Origin: Methylacidimicrobium sp. AP8
GTDB lineage: Bacteria; Verrucomicrobiota; Verrucomicrobiia; Methylacidiphilales; Methylacidiphilaceae
DNA length: 64,000 bases
Assembly (NCBI RefSeq): GCF_903064525.1
Contig: NZ_LR797830.1
Coordinates: forward strand, 1,922,001-1,986,000
Reading direction: 5' to 3'
The translations under genes were made by a program, and so were the position numbers. The notes under the pieces were generated by a model that saw only the letters and a list, made by a program, of their open reading frames with translations, had not been told where the DNA came from and ran no database searches. Positions 27,052-38,844 of this stretch are shown here, in pieces; positions within the stretch are counted from its first letter, which is position 1, and each line of letters starts with the position of its first letter.

Positions 27052-28827
27052 TCAGCGTTCAATCGTTCCGGCACCGCCCCCGCCGGGTTCGGGTCTCCAG
27101 TCGACGATCCGCAGGCGGACCCGTTTCCCCACCGTGTCCCAGTCGAGATGGCCCGCAACCTGGAATCTCCCGGAAATCACGCGGCCGTCCGGCGGGTCGA
27201 AAGAGAACGCCTCGCACCGGGCATCGCCAGAGCGGAGAAGCATCCGCGTCAGCCGTCCCGCCTGGACCGGAGGCCCTTCGAGACAGAGTGTCGGGAAGGC
27301 GAAGAGCGGCCGGGTGTTTCCCGCCCCGAAGGGTGCCAACCGCTCCAGCTCCTCGTAAAGCGGCAGGCTCGCGGCGGAGAGAGGGAGCAGCCGCACGATC
27401 TGGAGACGCTTGCAAAAGAGCTCAGGAGCTCCGTTCCGCGCCGCCCATCGGTTCAACTCCTCCCGGAAGGCGGCTAGGTTCGCCTCCCGGAGAGAAAAGC
27501 CCGCGGCCAGATCGTGTCCGCCGAACTTGTCCAAGTGGGCCGCGCTCGCCCGCAGCCCCTCGACGATCGACATCCCCGGGATCCCCCGCGCGCTCCCCTT
27601 TCCGTTCCCGGATTCGTCGAATGCAACGACAGCCACCAGTCGGTGAAATCGGCTTAGAAGACGCGAGGCAACGACACCCGCTACACCCGCGTGCCATCCC
27701 CTCTTGCCCACCACGATCGCTCGGCCTATCCGGGCCGGAGGCTCTTTCCGGACCATCTGGAGCGCCTCCTCGAGCATCTCGTGCTCGACCAGCCGTCGCT
27801 GCCGGTTCTTTTGGTGGAGAGCCAGCGCCCCCCGCTCCGCCTCGGATGCCGAATCGGCCAGGAGGAGGCGGAGCGATTCCATGGCGTCGTCGAGCCGCCC
27901 GCTCGCGTTGAGGCGCGGAGCCAGCCGAAAGGCGACGTCCTCCACCGTCGGCTTCTCCCCCACATTCGATACGCCGGCCAGCGCGCGCAACCCGGGCAAG
28001 CGGCGGCGGCCGAGCTGCTCCAATCCACGCGCAACAAGAATGCGATTGTCGCCGGTCAAAGGGACGACGTCCGCAATAGTCCCCAGGGCGACCAGATCAA
28101 GCTCTTCCCGCAGCACCAATCGTTCCCGATAAGCCGGCTCCAGCTTGAGCAGACCGTGGAGCAGCTTGAAGACGAGCCCGGCGCTCGCAAGCCGGCTGCC
28201 GCGGCCGTCGCGATGCGGATTGACGATGGCGCAAGCCTGCGGCCAAAAGCCGGCGGGCTGATGATGGTCGACCACGAGCGCGTCGACTCCTTCCGCGGCG
28301 AGCCAGGCCAGCTCGTCGATCGAGGTCGTGCCGCAGTCGACGGCGATCAGCAGCTCGGGCTTCTCCTTACCGTCCGGATCGTGCCGCCCTCGCTCCCGGC
28401 GGAACAGGCGAAAGGCCCGCTCCAAGCCCTTGCGAGTGAGGCCGTAGCCTTCCGAAGCCCTCTCCGGAATAAAGGCCGAGACGGGCGCCCCCAGCAGGCG
28501 CATGGCCCGCACCAGAAGAGCCGTGGCGCTCACCCCATCGACGTCGTAATCTCCATACACGAGCGTGCATTGCCTCCGGACGATCGCCTCCTTCAGCCGT
28601 TCGGCCGCTTGCCGCAAGCCGGTCAAGGCGAAAGGATCCTCCAGATCCGAAAGCCGGGGCTCGAGAAAACGGGCCGCCTCCGCCGGATCGCGATAACCGC
28701 GCGCTACCAGCAGCCCGGCAAGGAGGGAGGAGACGCCTAGATCCCGAGCCAGGGCTTCGGCCTCTTCCTCCGAAGCGCCGATCTCCCAAATCGTCTCGAC
28801 CTTGTCTCCCGTGGCGGCTTCATCCAT
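27052..28827 (-). CDS. recJ: Single-stranded-DNA-specific exonuclease RecJ
   Basis: RecJ degrades single-stranded DNA 5' to 3' in recombination and mismatch repair. The 591-aa protein has the DHH phosphoesterase motifs: VYGDYDVDGVSATALL (metal Asp residues at 93, 95 and 97), LLIAVDCGTTS, and VVDHHQPAGFWP, then the DHHA1 region with KFGGHDLAAGFSL. I place the start at ATG 28827, because the nine codons before it (from 28854) have no family similarity. Confidence 0.93.
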   Translation of the reverse strand: MDEAATGDKVETIWEIGASEEEAEALARDLGVSSLLAGLLVARGYRDPAEAARFLEPRLSDLEDPFALTGLRQAAERLKEAIVRRQCTLVYGDYDVDGVSATALLVRAMRLLGAPVSAFIPERASEGYGLTRKGLERAFRLFRRERGRHDPDGKEKPELLIAVDCGTTSIDELAWLAAEGVDALVVDHHQPAGFWPQACAIVNPHRDGRGSRLASAGLVFKLLHGLLKLEPAYRERLVLREELDLVALGTIADVVPLTGDNRILVARGLEQLGRRRLPGLRALAGVSNVGEKPTVEDVAFRLAPRLNASGRLDDAMESLRLLLADSASEAERGALALHQKNRQRRLVEHEMLEEALQMVRKEPPARIGRAIVVGKRGWHAGVAGVVASRLLSRFHRLVAVVAFDESGNGKGSARGIPGMSIVEGLRASAAHLDKFGGHDLAAGFSLREANLAAFREELNRWAARNGAPELFCKRLQIVRLLPLSAASLPLYEELERLAPFGAGNTRPLFAFPTLCLEGPPVQAGRLTRMLLRSGDARCEAFSFDPPDGRVISGRFQVAGHLDWDTVGKRVRLRIVDWRPEPGGGGAGTIER

Positions 28828-28926
28828 GGCAGACGTCCCCCTCCCGACCCACAACCGACCTCTCCCCCGCTTTCCGGCTCGAAGGCCGCGCAGCCGAGGG
28901 GCGTGCGAGCGGAACGTCTTCGGAGC

Positions 28927-31227
28927 TCACGCGCTCTGGGCGGCCGGGCGCCCGGCCGCGGGCTGGCCGCCGCCTTTCCCGCGCAGCTCGTGAAACCAGT
29001 ACATGAGCCCGGGGGTAAGGAAGTGGGAGGAGAACATGCCGCCGAGCACACCGATGAGGATCGCCAGCGCAAACGGGGAAATGACCGGGCCCCCAAGCAG
29101 CAGCATGGAGAGGGTGGCCAGCAGCACGGTGCCGCCCGTGATCAGCGTCCGGGCGAGGGTCAAATTGACGCCGCTGTTGACGTGATCCGCGAATGTGCCC
29201 GCCAAACGCAGCCGGGCCGCTTCCCGGACCCGGTCGGAAATCACGATCTTCTCGTTGATCGAATAGCCGAGAATCGTCAGGAAAGCGCCGACCAGCGGCA
29301 TGGTGAACTCCTGCCCCAGGATCGCCATAAAGCCTATGGCCAGGAAAACGTCATGGAGCTGTCCGAGCGCCGCCGCGGCAGCAAAGGACCACTCGTAGCG
29401 GATCGTGACATAGAAGAGGATCGCCGCCAGCCCCAGCGAAAGGGCCAGCAGGGCGCGCCCTTTGAGCTCCTCCCCCACTACAGGGCCGACACTATCAAGC
29501 CTGGCATTGGCAAATCCGGCCGCCGGGAGCTTGCTCTGCAGGACCTGCAAGGCACGCTCTCCTTCGCCGTAGCGGGTCTGCAAGGAGAGCTGCCGGTACT
29601 CGTGCGCATATTGCACCATGCTGGGATGGATGCCCGCCGCTTCCAGCGCCGCCCGGACCTCCTGGAGGGGTGCCGCCTGCCGGTATCCGACGGTTAGGGA
29701 ATCCCCACCGACGAAATCGACTCCCAGGAGCTTATCGCTCCGGAGGAAAAACGCGGCCATCCCGGCTGCCAGCAGCGCGAGGGCCAGCCCACCGGCTGTC
29801 CGCCGCCAGGCCAGGAACGGAAAGTTCGGGCGCGTCAGAATCCGCATCATCGAAAGGCGCCGGAGCCAGCCACTCGCCAGGAGCCACTCGAAGGCATTCC
29901 GCGTCACCACCAGAGCCGCGAAGAGATTCGCCGCAATGCCGAGAACGAGCGTGACGGCGAAGCCTTGCAGAGGTCCGCTCCCCAGCCACATCAAGATCAA
30001 GGCGACCAGGATCACCGTGAGGTTCGAATCGAAGATCGCGCTGAAGGCGCGTTCGAAGCCGGCGGTCACGGCTTGGCGGAGCGGCTTTCCCGCGTCGAGC
30101 TCATCCCGCATTCGTTCATAGACCAGGACGTTGGCGTCGACGGCCATGCCGATCGTCAAAATGACTCCGGCCAGTCCGGGAAGGGTGAGCGTGAAGTGGA
30201 ATTGCGCCAGGAACCCGAAGAGCAAAAAGAGGTTGACGGCCAGGGCGAGGACGGCAACCAGGCCGGCTAGTCGATAATAGGCCACCATGAAGAGGACGAC
30301 GAGCGCCAAGGCCGTCAATCCCGCTCGCGCGCCGCTCAGGATCGAGTCGCGCCCCAGCGACGGGTCGACCCCCCGCTCCTCGAGGAGCCTGACCGGAGTT
30401 TCCAGGGGGTTTTCCAGAACGCTCGCCAAATTCTCCGCCTCCTTGGGGCTCATATTGCCCCCCGAGATCACCGCGCTGCGGAAGATCGCCGATTGGATCA
30501 CGGGGGCGCTTTTCACCTCACCGTCCAGCACGATGGCCAGCTGCTTTCCGATGTTGCTGCTCGTGATCGCTCCGAAGCGACGGGAGCCCTCATCGGTGAA
30601 CTCGATCACAACGGTGGGGCGGCCGACCTCGTCGAACCCGCGATACGCCCTCCGCACGAACTTCCCTCCCATCTCCGCTCTGCGCTTCACAAGGATCTGC
30701 CGCTGGCCGGAGGCCTTTCCTTCCTCGGCCGCCAAGGGAAGCAGCTCGTAGTCGGGCGGGATCCGTGCCCGACCCGCCTGGATCTCCGCAACCAGCTGCC
30801 CGGACTGCGGATGCACTAACTTGAACTCGAGCTTGGCCACCTTAGAAAGCTGCTGACGCGCCGCATTCTTTTCGGCTTCCGCCAACCCGGGGATCTGGAC
30901 GCTGATCCGGTTTCGGCCCACCGGCTGGATGATCGGCTCGGACAAGCCGAACTTGTCCACCCGTTTCCGGATCACCGCCGTAGCCTGCTCCAACGCGCCG
31001 GGAGAAGGCTGACCTTCCAGCTCGAGAAGAAAGGCGGTTCCCCCTTTGAGATCGAGGCCGAGCCGGATCGATTTATCGAGCGGGAAAAGGGAAAGCCCCG
31101 CGTTCGCCAGAAGCATGACGATGGATACGAGCCCCACCCACCGGCGCGTTCGCTCCTCGGTCGAGGTGAAATACCCGATCAAGGCGATGAGAAAAAAGAG
31201 CGCTGTGGCGAAGGACCAGAGCAGCAT
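28927..31227 (-). CDS. secDF: Protein translocase SecD/SecF fusion
   Basis: SecDF uses the proton-motive force to complete Sec-dependent export. The 766-aa protein fuses SecD (residues 1 to about 465) and SecF (about 475-766), with roughly 12 membrane helices in total. The SecD half shows IRLGLDLKGGTAFLLELEG, the periplasmic domain, and GMAVDANVLVYERMRDE. The SecF half shows LLGVDFVGGDSLTVGY and GYSINEKIVISDRVRE. The last motif usually has Asp where this protein has Glu (SINE), a conservative change at a site linked to proton transport. It follows yajC, as is common, and precedes recJ. Confidence 0.95.
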   Translation of the reverse strand: MLLWSFATALFFLIALIGYFTSTEERTRRWVGLVSIVMLLANAGLSLFPLDKSIRLGLDLKGGTAFLLELEGQPSPGALEQATAVIRKRVDKFGLSEPIIQPVGRNRISVQIPGLAEAEKNAARQQLSKVAKLEFKLVHPQSGQLVAEIQAGRARIPPDYELLPLAAEEGKASGQRQILVKRRAEMGGKFVRRAYRGFDEVGRPTVVIEFTDEGSRRFGAITSSNIGKQLAIVLDGEVKSAPVIQSAIFRSAVISGGNMSPKEAENLASVLENPLETPVRLLEERGVDPSLGRDSILSGARAGLTALALVVLFMVAYYRLAGLVAVLALAVNLFLLFGFLAQFHFTLTLPGLAGVILTIGMAVDANVLVYERMRDELDAGKPLRQAVTAGFERAFSAIFDSNLTVILVALILMWLGSGPLQGFAVTLVLGIAANLFAALVVTRNAFEWLLASGWLRRLSMMRILTRPNFPFLAWRRTAGGLALALLAAGMAAFFLRSDKLLGVDFVGGDSLTVGYRQAAPLQEVRAALEAAGIHPSMVQYAHEYRQLSLQTRYGEGERALQVLQSKLPAAGFANARLDSVGPVVGEELKGRALLALSLGLAAILFYVTIRYEWSFAAAAALGQLHDVFLAIGFMAILGQEFTMPLVGAFLTILGYSINEKIVISDRVREAARLRLAGTFADHVNSGVNLTLARTLITGGTVLLATLSMLLLGGPVISPFALAILIGVLGGMFSSHFLTPGLMYWFHELRGKGGGQPAAGRPAAQSA

Positions 31228-31263
31228 GGTGTTTTTCTCTCGTTCCTCAAGCCGATCGGAGCG

Positions 31264-31617
31264 CTATTTGGCTTCCGCTTCCCCCTTCGTGACCGAAGTA
31301 AGGCTCGATTTGAGCACTTCGACCTTGACGTTCTCCGCCACCCGGATCAGCACGGTCTTATCCTTGACGTTTGTCACCGTTCCCAGCAGCCCGCCGCTGG
31401 TGACTACCCGGTCTCCGGTCTTCACGCTGGCGATGAGGCGCTCTTGCTCCTTCCGGGCCTTCTGCTGGGGCCGAATCAAGAGGAAATAGAAAACCCCAAA
31501 GATGAGCGCGAGCGTAATCAGCGACGAAAAAGCCGGCACCTCCGGCGGCGGGCCGGCGGCTTGGCCCCCCTCCGCTCCCGCCTGCGCCGCGGCCATCCAG
31601 AAAAGTTCTATGCCCAT
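31264..31617 (-). CDS. yajC: Preprotein translocase subunit YajC
   Basis: YajC is a small single-pass inner-membrane partner of SecDF. The 117-aa protein has one hydrophobic helix (about residues 30-48) followed by YFLLIRPQQKARKEQERLIA and KTGDRVVTSGGLLGTVTNVK, the two signature segments. It sits between tgt (3-bp gap) and secDF, the usual order tgt-yajC-secDF. Confidence 0.95.
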   Translation of the reverse strand: MGIELFWMAAAQAGAEGGQAAGPPPEVPAFSSLITLALIFGVFYFLLIRPQQKARKEQERLIASVKTGDRVVTSGGLLGTVTNVKDKTVLIRVAENVKVEVLKSSLTSVTKGEAEAK

Positions 31618-31620
31618 GAT

Positions 31621-33054
<1,434 letters not shown>

Positions 33055-33056
33055 TT

Positions 33057-34082
33057 ATGCCGCAACTTCGCCGAGAACCCCTTTTTCCCAAGCGATGGGT
33101 TGTGTTTGCTCCCGAACGCAAGCAGCGTCCGATCGACTATCCGCCCCCGCCCGAGCCGTCGCATACAGCCTCTCCGTTCGTGGCCGGCAAGGAAAGCTTG
33201 ACCCCGCACGAAGTCTTCGCGATCCGGCCGGGCGGAGGACCGCCGAACTCCCCGGGCTGGACGGTCCGGGTGGTCCCCAACCGGTTCCCGGCCCTCCGCA
33301 TCGAAGGGGAGCTGCTGCCCGAGGGGATCGGTATCTACGACCAGATGAATGGGATCGGAGCCCATGAAGTCATCATCGAGACGCCGAACCCGGATCAGGA
33401 GCTCGAAGACCAGTCCGTAGAAGGGGTGACCGACGTGCTCCGGGCCTACCGGGCGCGGATCATCGATCTGATTCAGGACGTCCGCTTCCGCTACATCCTC
33501 CTTTTCAAGAACGTCGGCCTGCTCGCCGGAGCCTCCCTGCGGCATCCCCATTCCCAGCTGATCGCCCTCCCGGTCGTTCCGCGAGTCGTCGAGGAGCTGC
33601 TGGCGACCTCCCGGTCCCATTTCGAGCTTAAGGAACGCAGCCTCTTCGCCGACGTCCTGCAAGCCGAGCTGAAATCGCGCGAGCGGTTGGTCTACGAGAA
33701 TTCGGCGTTCGTCTCTTTTTGTCCCTGGGCCAGCCGGTTTCCTTTCGAAACGTGGATTCTGCCGAAGTTTCCCGCCGCCCACTTCCATGCGCTCGATGAC
33801 TTCCATCTCGGTCTGCTGGCCGAAGTGCTCCGCCACGTGCTACGCCGCATTCGGAAAGGCTTGCAGAACCCGGCTTACAACATGATCCTGCAGACAGCAC
33901 CCTTTCATCCCTCCCGCTGGCGGGAGGCCATCCCTCCCGAAGTCGAGTTCCGCTGGCATATCGAGATTCTTCCACGCTTGGCGCAGACCGCGGGATTCGA
34001 ATACGGCACCGGATTTTACATCAACACGACCTTTCCGGAAGAGGCGGCGGACTTTCTCCGGCGGGTCTGCGTGGAATCATAG
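33057..34082 (+). CDS. galT: Galactose-1-phosphate uridylyltransferase-like protein
   Basis: This 341-aa HIT-superfamily nucleotidyltransferase has RREPLFPKRWVVFAPERKQR at the start, RVVPNRFPAL, the family GAHEVIIETPNPDQEL, and the catalytic His motif LRHPHSQLIALP near residue 162. Zinc-ligand cysteines seen in some GalT proteins are not evident near the N-terminus. GalT transfers UMP between UDP-glucose and galactose-1-phosphate. In bacteria with glycogen clusters, homologues may act on ADP-glucose. The two GH57 genes just downstream suggest a role in glycogen metabolism, but this is inference. Confidence 0.85.
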   Translation: MPQLRREPLFPKRWVVFAPERKQRPIDYPPPPEPSHTASPFVAGKESLTPHEVFAIRPGGGPPNSPGWTVRVVPNRFPALRIEGELLPEGIGIYDQMNGIGAHEVIIETPNPDQELEDQSVEGVTDVLRAYRARIIDLIQDVRFRYILLFKNVGLLAGASLRHPHSQLIALPVVPRVVEELLATSRSHFELKERSLFADVLQAELKSRERLVYENSAFVSFCPWASRFPFETWILPKFPAAHFHALDDFHLGLLAEVLRHVLRRIRKGLQNPAYNMILQTAPFHPSRWREAIPPEVEFRWHIEILPRLAQTAGFEYGTGFYINTTFPEEAADFLRRVCVES

Positions 34083-34163
34083 GATGGGGCTTCCCTCGGA
34101 TCCGAAAGTCAGCCACACTACCTTCCGGAAAGTTCCGCGAGAGCGGGCCATAGGTGCTTCTCG

Positions 34164-36323
34164 ATGAATATCATCCTCCTTTGGCACATGCACCAGCCGG
34201 ACTACGTCGACCGGCTGAGCGGCAGAGCCCGCATGCCCTGGGTCCGGCTCCACTCGGTCCATAGCTACTTCGATATGATCGAGATGGTCGACCGCTTCCC
34301 CAGCCTTCGAGTCGCTTTCAACTTCACTCCGGTTTTGCTCGAGCAGCTCGTCGAGCTGGGCGAGGGCAAAGTCATCGACGACTGCGAGGCATGGAGCCGC
34401 ATACGGGCGGAGGACCTGACGCAGGGCCAGAAGGAGAAGATCCTCGAGCACTTCTTCCGCGCCAATTTCGATACGCTCATTCGCCCCTTTCCTCGCTATT
34501 GGGAGCTGCTCAACCGGCGCGGCCGCATCGTCAATTTCAACAACCTGGCGGAATTGACCGGCCTCTTCTCGGCTCAGGACTATCGCGACCTGCAGACGCT
34601 CTACAACCTGGCCTGGTGCGGCTTTGCGGCCTGCCGGGCCTACCCATTCCTCCAGGAGCTGCGGGCGCAGGGACGCGGCTTCACCGAAGAACAAAAAAAC
34701 CGGCTTCTCGATCTCCACCGCCAGATCGTTCGCTCGGTGCTCTCGCGCTACCGGTCGGCCGCCGAACGGGGCCAGATCGAGATTACGACCTCCCCCTATT
34801 GCCATCCGATCCTCCCGCTTCTCTTGGACACCAACCTGGCTCGCCGCTCGATGCCGCACGTCAACCTTCCACCGCAATTTTCCGCCCCGGAAGACGTGCG
34901 GAGCCAGCTCGCGCTCGCCCAGGAGAAGATGCGGGAGCTTTTCGGAGCCCCGGCGCGCGGAATCTGGCCCTCGGAGGGATCGGTGGCTCCCGAGCTAATT
35001 CCCTTCTTTCGCGAGGCGGGCTTCGACTATTTTTTCACCGACGAGGCCATCCTCTTCCGCAGCTTGGAGCTCGATCCGTACTGGAGGGGAAAAGGAGTCG
35101 ATCACATGGTCCTCTTCCAAGGATGGGCAGTGAGCTGGGGCGGAGCCGCGCTATCGGCCCTCTTCCGCGAAAGGCCGTTGTCGGATTTCATCGGCTTCCG
35201 CGCCTCGCAAAACCCCCCCGACCAAGCGGCCAACTATCTTCTGCATCATTTCGAGCATATTTGCGACGTGGCAGGCTCGCCGGAGGCGGCGCTCTTGATC
35301 GCCCTCGACGGCGAGAACGCGTGGGAGGCATTCCCGGACGGCGGCGAGCGGTTTCTCTCGTCTCTCTACGGAGGGCTCACGACGCACAGCCGGCTCCGCA
35401 CCACCCGGCCGACCGACTATTTCGACCATTTTGCTCCCAAGGCCGAGCTGCGGGCGCTCCATACCGGCTCCTGGATCAATGCCGATTTCGACATCTGGAT
35501 CGGCGATGCCGAGGAGAACCGCGCCTGGGAGTGGCTTGGTCGGACCCGCCAATTCCTGCGCCGCTTGGGCGAGGAGGGAGCGCTGCCTGCGGACCGGACC
35601 GCGGCGGCGATGCGGTCGCTCTATGCGGCCGAGGGCAGCGACTGGTTCTGGTGGTATGGGCCCGACTTCTCTACCGACGCCGACCTTCTTTTCGATGAGA
35701 TCTTCCGGACCCATCTGCAGAACGTCTATCGTGTCCTCGGATTTTCTCCGCCGCCCTATCTCGAGTTTCCCATCTGCGCGCCGGCCGCTCCCACGCCTTA
35801 TACGGCTCCCAGGCTGTACATCCACCCTCAACTGACCGGCCGATTGGATAATTTCTTCGACTGGGTGGGGGCGGGCACCGTCGATGTTGGGGTCCAACAG
35901 AGTGCGATGTTCCAAATGAACCGGCTGGCCCAGAAGCTGTATTTTGGCTTCGACGAGGAGCGCTTCTATTTGCGGCTCGATTTGACGGCCTGCCCGGAGG
36001 AAATCGAAGTCGAGTTCCTGGCCCCCCAAATCCGCCGGGTGACGGCCGCGCTGCAACCGTCCGGCTCCTGGAAGGTTCGCACGGAGCGCTCCGAAGACGC
36101 CGTGCGTTTCACTCCCGTCGATGAACGGGGCATTGCCGCGTGGAGGGATTTTTTCGTCCTCATGGTGCCGACAGCCTCTCTCGGATGGAAAGCAAACGAC
36201 TCGGTCAGCTTTTTTGTCCGCCTGCTGCGCGAACGGCTCGTTTTGGAACGCTACCCGGAACGGGGGACGATCGATTTTACTTTTCCGTCCAAGGACTTCG
36301 AAGCCCGCCAATGGTTCGTCTAA
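34164..36323 (+). CDS. Glycoside hydrolase family 57 protein (alpha-glucan acting)
   Basis: The 719-aa product shows the five GH57 regions: LLWHMHQPDYVD at the N-terminus, GQIEITTSPYCHPILPLL near residue 205, GIWPSEGSVAPEL near 270 with the presumed nucleophile Glu, DYFFTDEAIL near 290 with the acid/base Asp, and ALDGENAWEAF near 377. The C-terminal third (about 530-719) looks like a beta-rich accessory domain. GH57 enzymes include alpha-amylases, pullulanases and transferases, so the exact activity cannot be named. No signal peptide is seen, so it is probably cytosolic. It overlaps the next GH57 gene by 13 bp. Confidence 0.88.
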   Translation: MNIILLWHMHQPDYVDRLSGRARMPWVRLHSVHSYFDMIEMVDRFPSLRVAFNFTPVLLEQLVELGEGKVIDDCEAWSRIRAEDLTQGQKEKILEHFFRANFDTLIRPFPRYWELLNRRGRIVNFNNLAELTGLFSAQDYRDLQTLYNLAWCGFAACRAYPFLQELRAQGRGFTEEQKNRLLDLHRQIVRSVLSRYRSAAERGQIEITTSPYCHPILPLLLDTNLARRSMPHVNLPPQFSAPEDVRSQLALAQEKMRELFGAPARGIWPSEGSVAPELIPFFREAGFDYFFTDEAILFRSLELDPYWRGKGVDHMVLFQGWAVSWGGAALSALFRERPLSDFIGFRASQNPPDQAANYLLHHFEHICDVAGSPEAALLIALDGENAWEAFPDGGERFLSSLYGGLTTHSRLRTTRPTDYFDHFAPKAELRALHTGSWINADFDIWIGDAEENRAWEWLGRTRQFLRRLGEEGALPADRTAAAMRSLYAAEGSDWFWWYGPDFSTDADLLFDEIFRTHLQNVYRVLGFSPPPYLEFPICAPAAPTPYTAPRLYIHPQLTGRLDNFFDWVGAGTVDVGVQQSAMFQMNRLAQKLYFGFDEERFYLRLDLTACPEEIEVEFLAPQIRRVTAALQPSGSWKVRTERSEDAVRFTPVDERGIAAWRDFFVLMVPTASLGWKANDSVSFFVRLLRERLVLERYPERGTIDFTFPSKDFEARQWFV

Positions 36324-38350
36324 ACCCGCTGCGGCTGGTTTGGGTCGTCCACTTTCACCAGCCCTTGGACAACTTCCCCGAAACTTTCCGTCGCTTTCTC
36401 GACCGGGTCTGCCGCCCCTTTTTGGATGCCCTGGAGCGCCATCCGCGGATCCGGATGGGCCTCCACTTTTCCGGCGGATTTCTCCTTTATCTGGAACGGG
36501 AAGAGCCCGAGCTGCTGGTAAAGCTGGGCGGAATCATCTCCCGCAATCAAGTCGAGCTGCTGGGCGGCGGCTTCTACGAGCCGATCTGGAGCATGATTCC
36601 GGTTTCGGACGCCAAGGCGCAACTACGCAAAATGGCCGAATGGATCCAAAGCCGTTTTCAGGTCGTGCCCAGGGGCGCGTGGCTCCCCGAATCCGTCTGG
36701 GAGCCTTGGTTCCCCAAGCTTCTTTGCGAAACAGGCTACGATTATGTTCTGCTCGAAGACCGTTTGCTGCAGCGGGCGGGCCTCGAGCCGGCGGAACTTT
36801 GCCACCCGTTTCTGACCAGCCACCTCTCCTCCACCGTCGTTGTCCTCCCGTTCGCTTCCCGCCTTTCGGCGGAGATCCCCTTTCGGTCCATTCCCGAGAT
36901 TCACGCCGCGCTCGTTCAGCTCTGCCACCGTCCGGAGCCGCAGACGCTGGTTCTCGCCCAGAGCGCGGAAGCCTTCGGGTTCTGGCCTTCCACTTTTCAG
37001 AGATTTTACGAAGACGCCGTTCTCGAGCAGTGGCTGGTTTATCTGGAAAACCAGTCGGAGCGCTTGTCCACGGAGACTCCGGGCGAGGCGGCCGCGGGAA
37101 GATGGCCAGCCGTCTTCTTAGCGTCCGGCGCGCGAACCGATCTCGAAGGCTACGCGCTGCCCGCAGCGGCGAGTCGAGCGTACTTCGCCGTGCAAGAAGA
37201 CCTCTCCCACCGATTCGATGCCGATCGCTTCTTCCGCTTCCTGCACGGCGGGGCCTGGCAGCAATTTCTGGCCAAATATTCCGAGGCGAACTGGATGCAC
37301 AACAAGATGCTGTCGGTCAGCCGCCGCCTTCGCAGCCTTCCGGACGGGCAAAACGCGCCAGCCTACGACAGCCTCCTTGCCGCGCAGGAGCATACCCCCT
37401 ATTGGCATGCCCTGAGCGGCGGGCTCTTCGCCAACTATCTGCGGGATGCGGTCTACCGGCGGCTGATCGGGATCGAACAGGATCTCGAAGAAGCTTCCTC
37501 CTGCCCGGCGACGGAGCAGGCGGACCTCGACGCCGACCGCGAACCCGAGGTGATCCTGCGCACGCGGACCTGCCGGGCGGTCGTCGATCCGGACTACGGC
37601 GGGTCGCTGGTGGAGCTGGCGTTCCTTCCCACCCGGTACAACGTGGCCAACACCTTGCGTCGCTACGCCAAAGTCTTTCCGGAGCCCCCCCCGTCGGAGC
37701 CGATCGTCGACTGGCACCGGCGCCACCTATTCCAGGAGCACTTCGTCCCCGAGCAAACATCCTTCCCTGATTTCGGAAACGAGTCCTACATCGAACGCGG
37801 CGATTTCATCAATCTTCCCTACAGGATCCTCTCGCTCGTGGAGGAGGGGCCGGCACGGCGGCTGCTGCTGGAGCGGGAGGGCGGGGTGTATTTCGACCAG
37901 GAGCGGAGGCCGCTGCGCTGTCGGAAGCTTTTTGAGCTCGAAGAGCCCGATTGCCTCCGGGTGCAGTATACGATCACCAACGAGAGCGAACTCCCGCTCG
38001 ATCTTCACTTCGTCTGCGAGGCGAATTATACCCTTCTCGCTCCGGAAGGACCGCAGCGGTTCATCGCGATGGGCGAAGATCGGCTCCCCTGCGGTCTCCT
38101 TTTCGAGCGCGGCGGGATTCAGTCGTGGGAGCTCGTCGACCAGACCCGATCGCTGCGCTGGGAGTGGGTGCTCCCCGAAGGACCGTCGACTCTTTGGCAC
38201 TATCCCGTTTACACGATCGGATACGCCAACGGGCAGTTCGAATACAATTATCAGGGATCGGCTCTCGGGATCGTCTGGCCCCTCCATCTGCCATCGGGGG
38301 AAAAGCAAGTGTTTACAATTTTCACTCGCTTTCACCATCTCCATGATTGA
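36311..38350 (+). CDS. GH57 4-alpha-glucanotransferase/alpha-amylase
   Basis: The 679-aa product starts at ATG 36311 inside the end of the previous GH57 gene. It has the GH57 N-terminal [30 protein letters not shown], and [18 protein letters not shown] carrying the nucleophile Glu. DUF1925- and DUF1926-type domains follow (for example [17 protein letters not shown] and [18 protein letters not shown]). This layout matches the 4-alpha-glucanotransferases of thermophiles, which rearrange alpha-1,4-glucans. Together with the adjacent GH57 and GalT-like proteins it suggests intracellular glycogen turnover. Confidence 0.88.
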   Translation: MVRLNPLRLVWVVHFHQPLDNFPETFRRFLDRVCRPFLDALERHPRIRMGLHFSGGFLLYLEREEPELLVKLGGIISRNQVELLGGGFYEPIWSMIPVSDAKAQLRKMAEWIQSRFQVVPRGAWLPESVWEPWFPKLLCETGYDYVLLEDRLLQRAGLEPAELCHPFLTSHLSSTVVVLPFASRLSAEIPFRSIPEIHAALVQLCHRPEPQTLVLAQSAEAFGFWPSTFQRFYEDAVLEQWLVYLENQSERLSTETPGEAAAGRWPAVFLASGARTDLEGYALPAAASRAYFAVQEDLSHRFDADRFFRFLHGGAWQQFLAKYSEANWMHNKMLSVSRRLRSLPDGQNAPAYDSLLAAQEHTPYWHALSGGLFANYLRDAVYRRLIGIEQDLEEASSCPATEQADLDADREPEVILRTRTCRAVVDPDYGGSLVELAFLPTRYNVANTLRRYAKVFPEPPPSEPIVDWHRRHLFQEHFVPEQTSFPDFGNESYIERGDFINLPYRILSLVEEGPARRLLLEREGGVYFDQERRPLRCRKLFELEEPDCLRVQYTITNESELPLDLHFVCEANYTLLAPEGPQRFIAMGEDRLPCGLLFERGGIQSWELVDQTRSLRWEWVLPEGPSTLWHYPVYTIGYANGQFEYNYQGSALGIVWPLHLPSGEKQVFTIFTRFHHLHD

Positions 38351-38388
38351 TCTCGGAATGCCTTCCCACTACTCTCCTGCCCAAAGAG

Positions 38389-38811
38389 ATGAAAAAAATC
38401 TTTCTGGTTTCACTGAGCTTCAGCTTCTTCGTGTTCGGTTGCGCCTCCCATTCCAAGAAGATAAAGAGCGGCGAGGCTTCCGGTGCCAGCTCGGGGTCGA
38501 TGCCGCAGCCAGCGAACCAGCCCGAATCGACCGCCGCCAATCCGCCAAGCAGCGCCGGCTCTTCTTCCGGAACTTCTTCGAGCCAAACACCGGCCACTGG
38601 GCAATATAAGCCATGGGGTCAGGAGGGCCAGGCCCCGGCAGGGTCATCTGCGACCGCTACACGCTATCCTAAAGGCCTTCCTATCGAAGGAAAGCCCGGG
38701 TACGTGAAGAGTCCTTATGCGCCGGACGCTGGGCTTGTCGACGTTCGTGGCTTCCCTCCGGGGACCGAGGTGCGCTGCCCCTACACCGGCAAGATCTTCG
38801 TGGTTCCCTGA
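38389..38811 (+). CDS. Small lipoprotein of unknown function
   Basis: The 140-aa product begins [20 protein letters not shown], a lipoprotein signal peptide with Cys at position 18 as the probable lipidation site. A Ser/Gly/Pro/Gln-rich linker follows to about residue 95. A short conserved-looking tail, [20 protein letters not shown], contains a second cysteine. The start is ATG 38389 rather than the upstream 38347, because only the former gives a lipobox. The family is not recognised, and the linker suggests a periplasmic tether. Confidence 0.75.
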   Translation: MKKIFLVSLSFSFFVFGCASHSKKIKSGEASGASSGSMPQPANQPESTAANPPSSAGSSSGTSSSQTPATGQYKPWGQEGQAPAGSSATATRYPKGLPIEGKPGYVKSPYAPDAGLVDVRGFPPGTEVRCPYTGKIFVVP

Positions 38812-38844
38812 TCTGGGGGGTCGCAGTCGGCTGACTTCCTGTTA

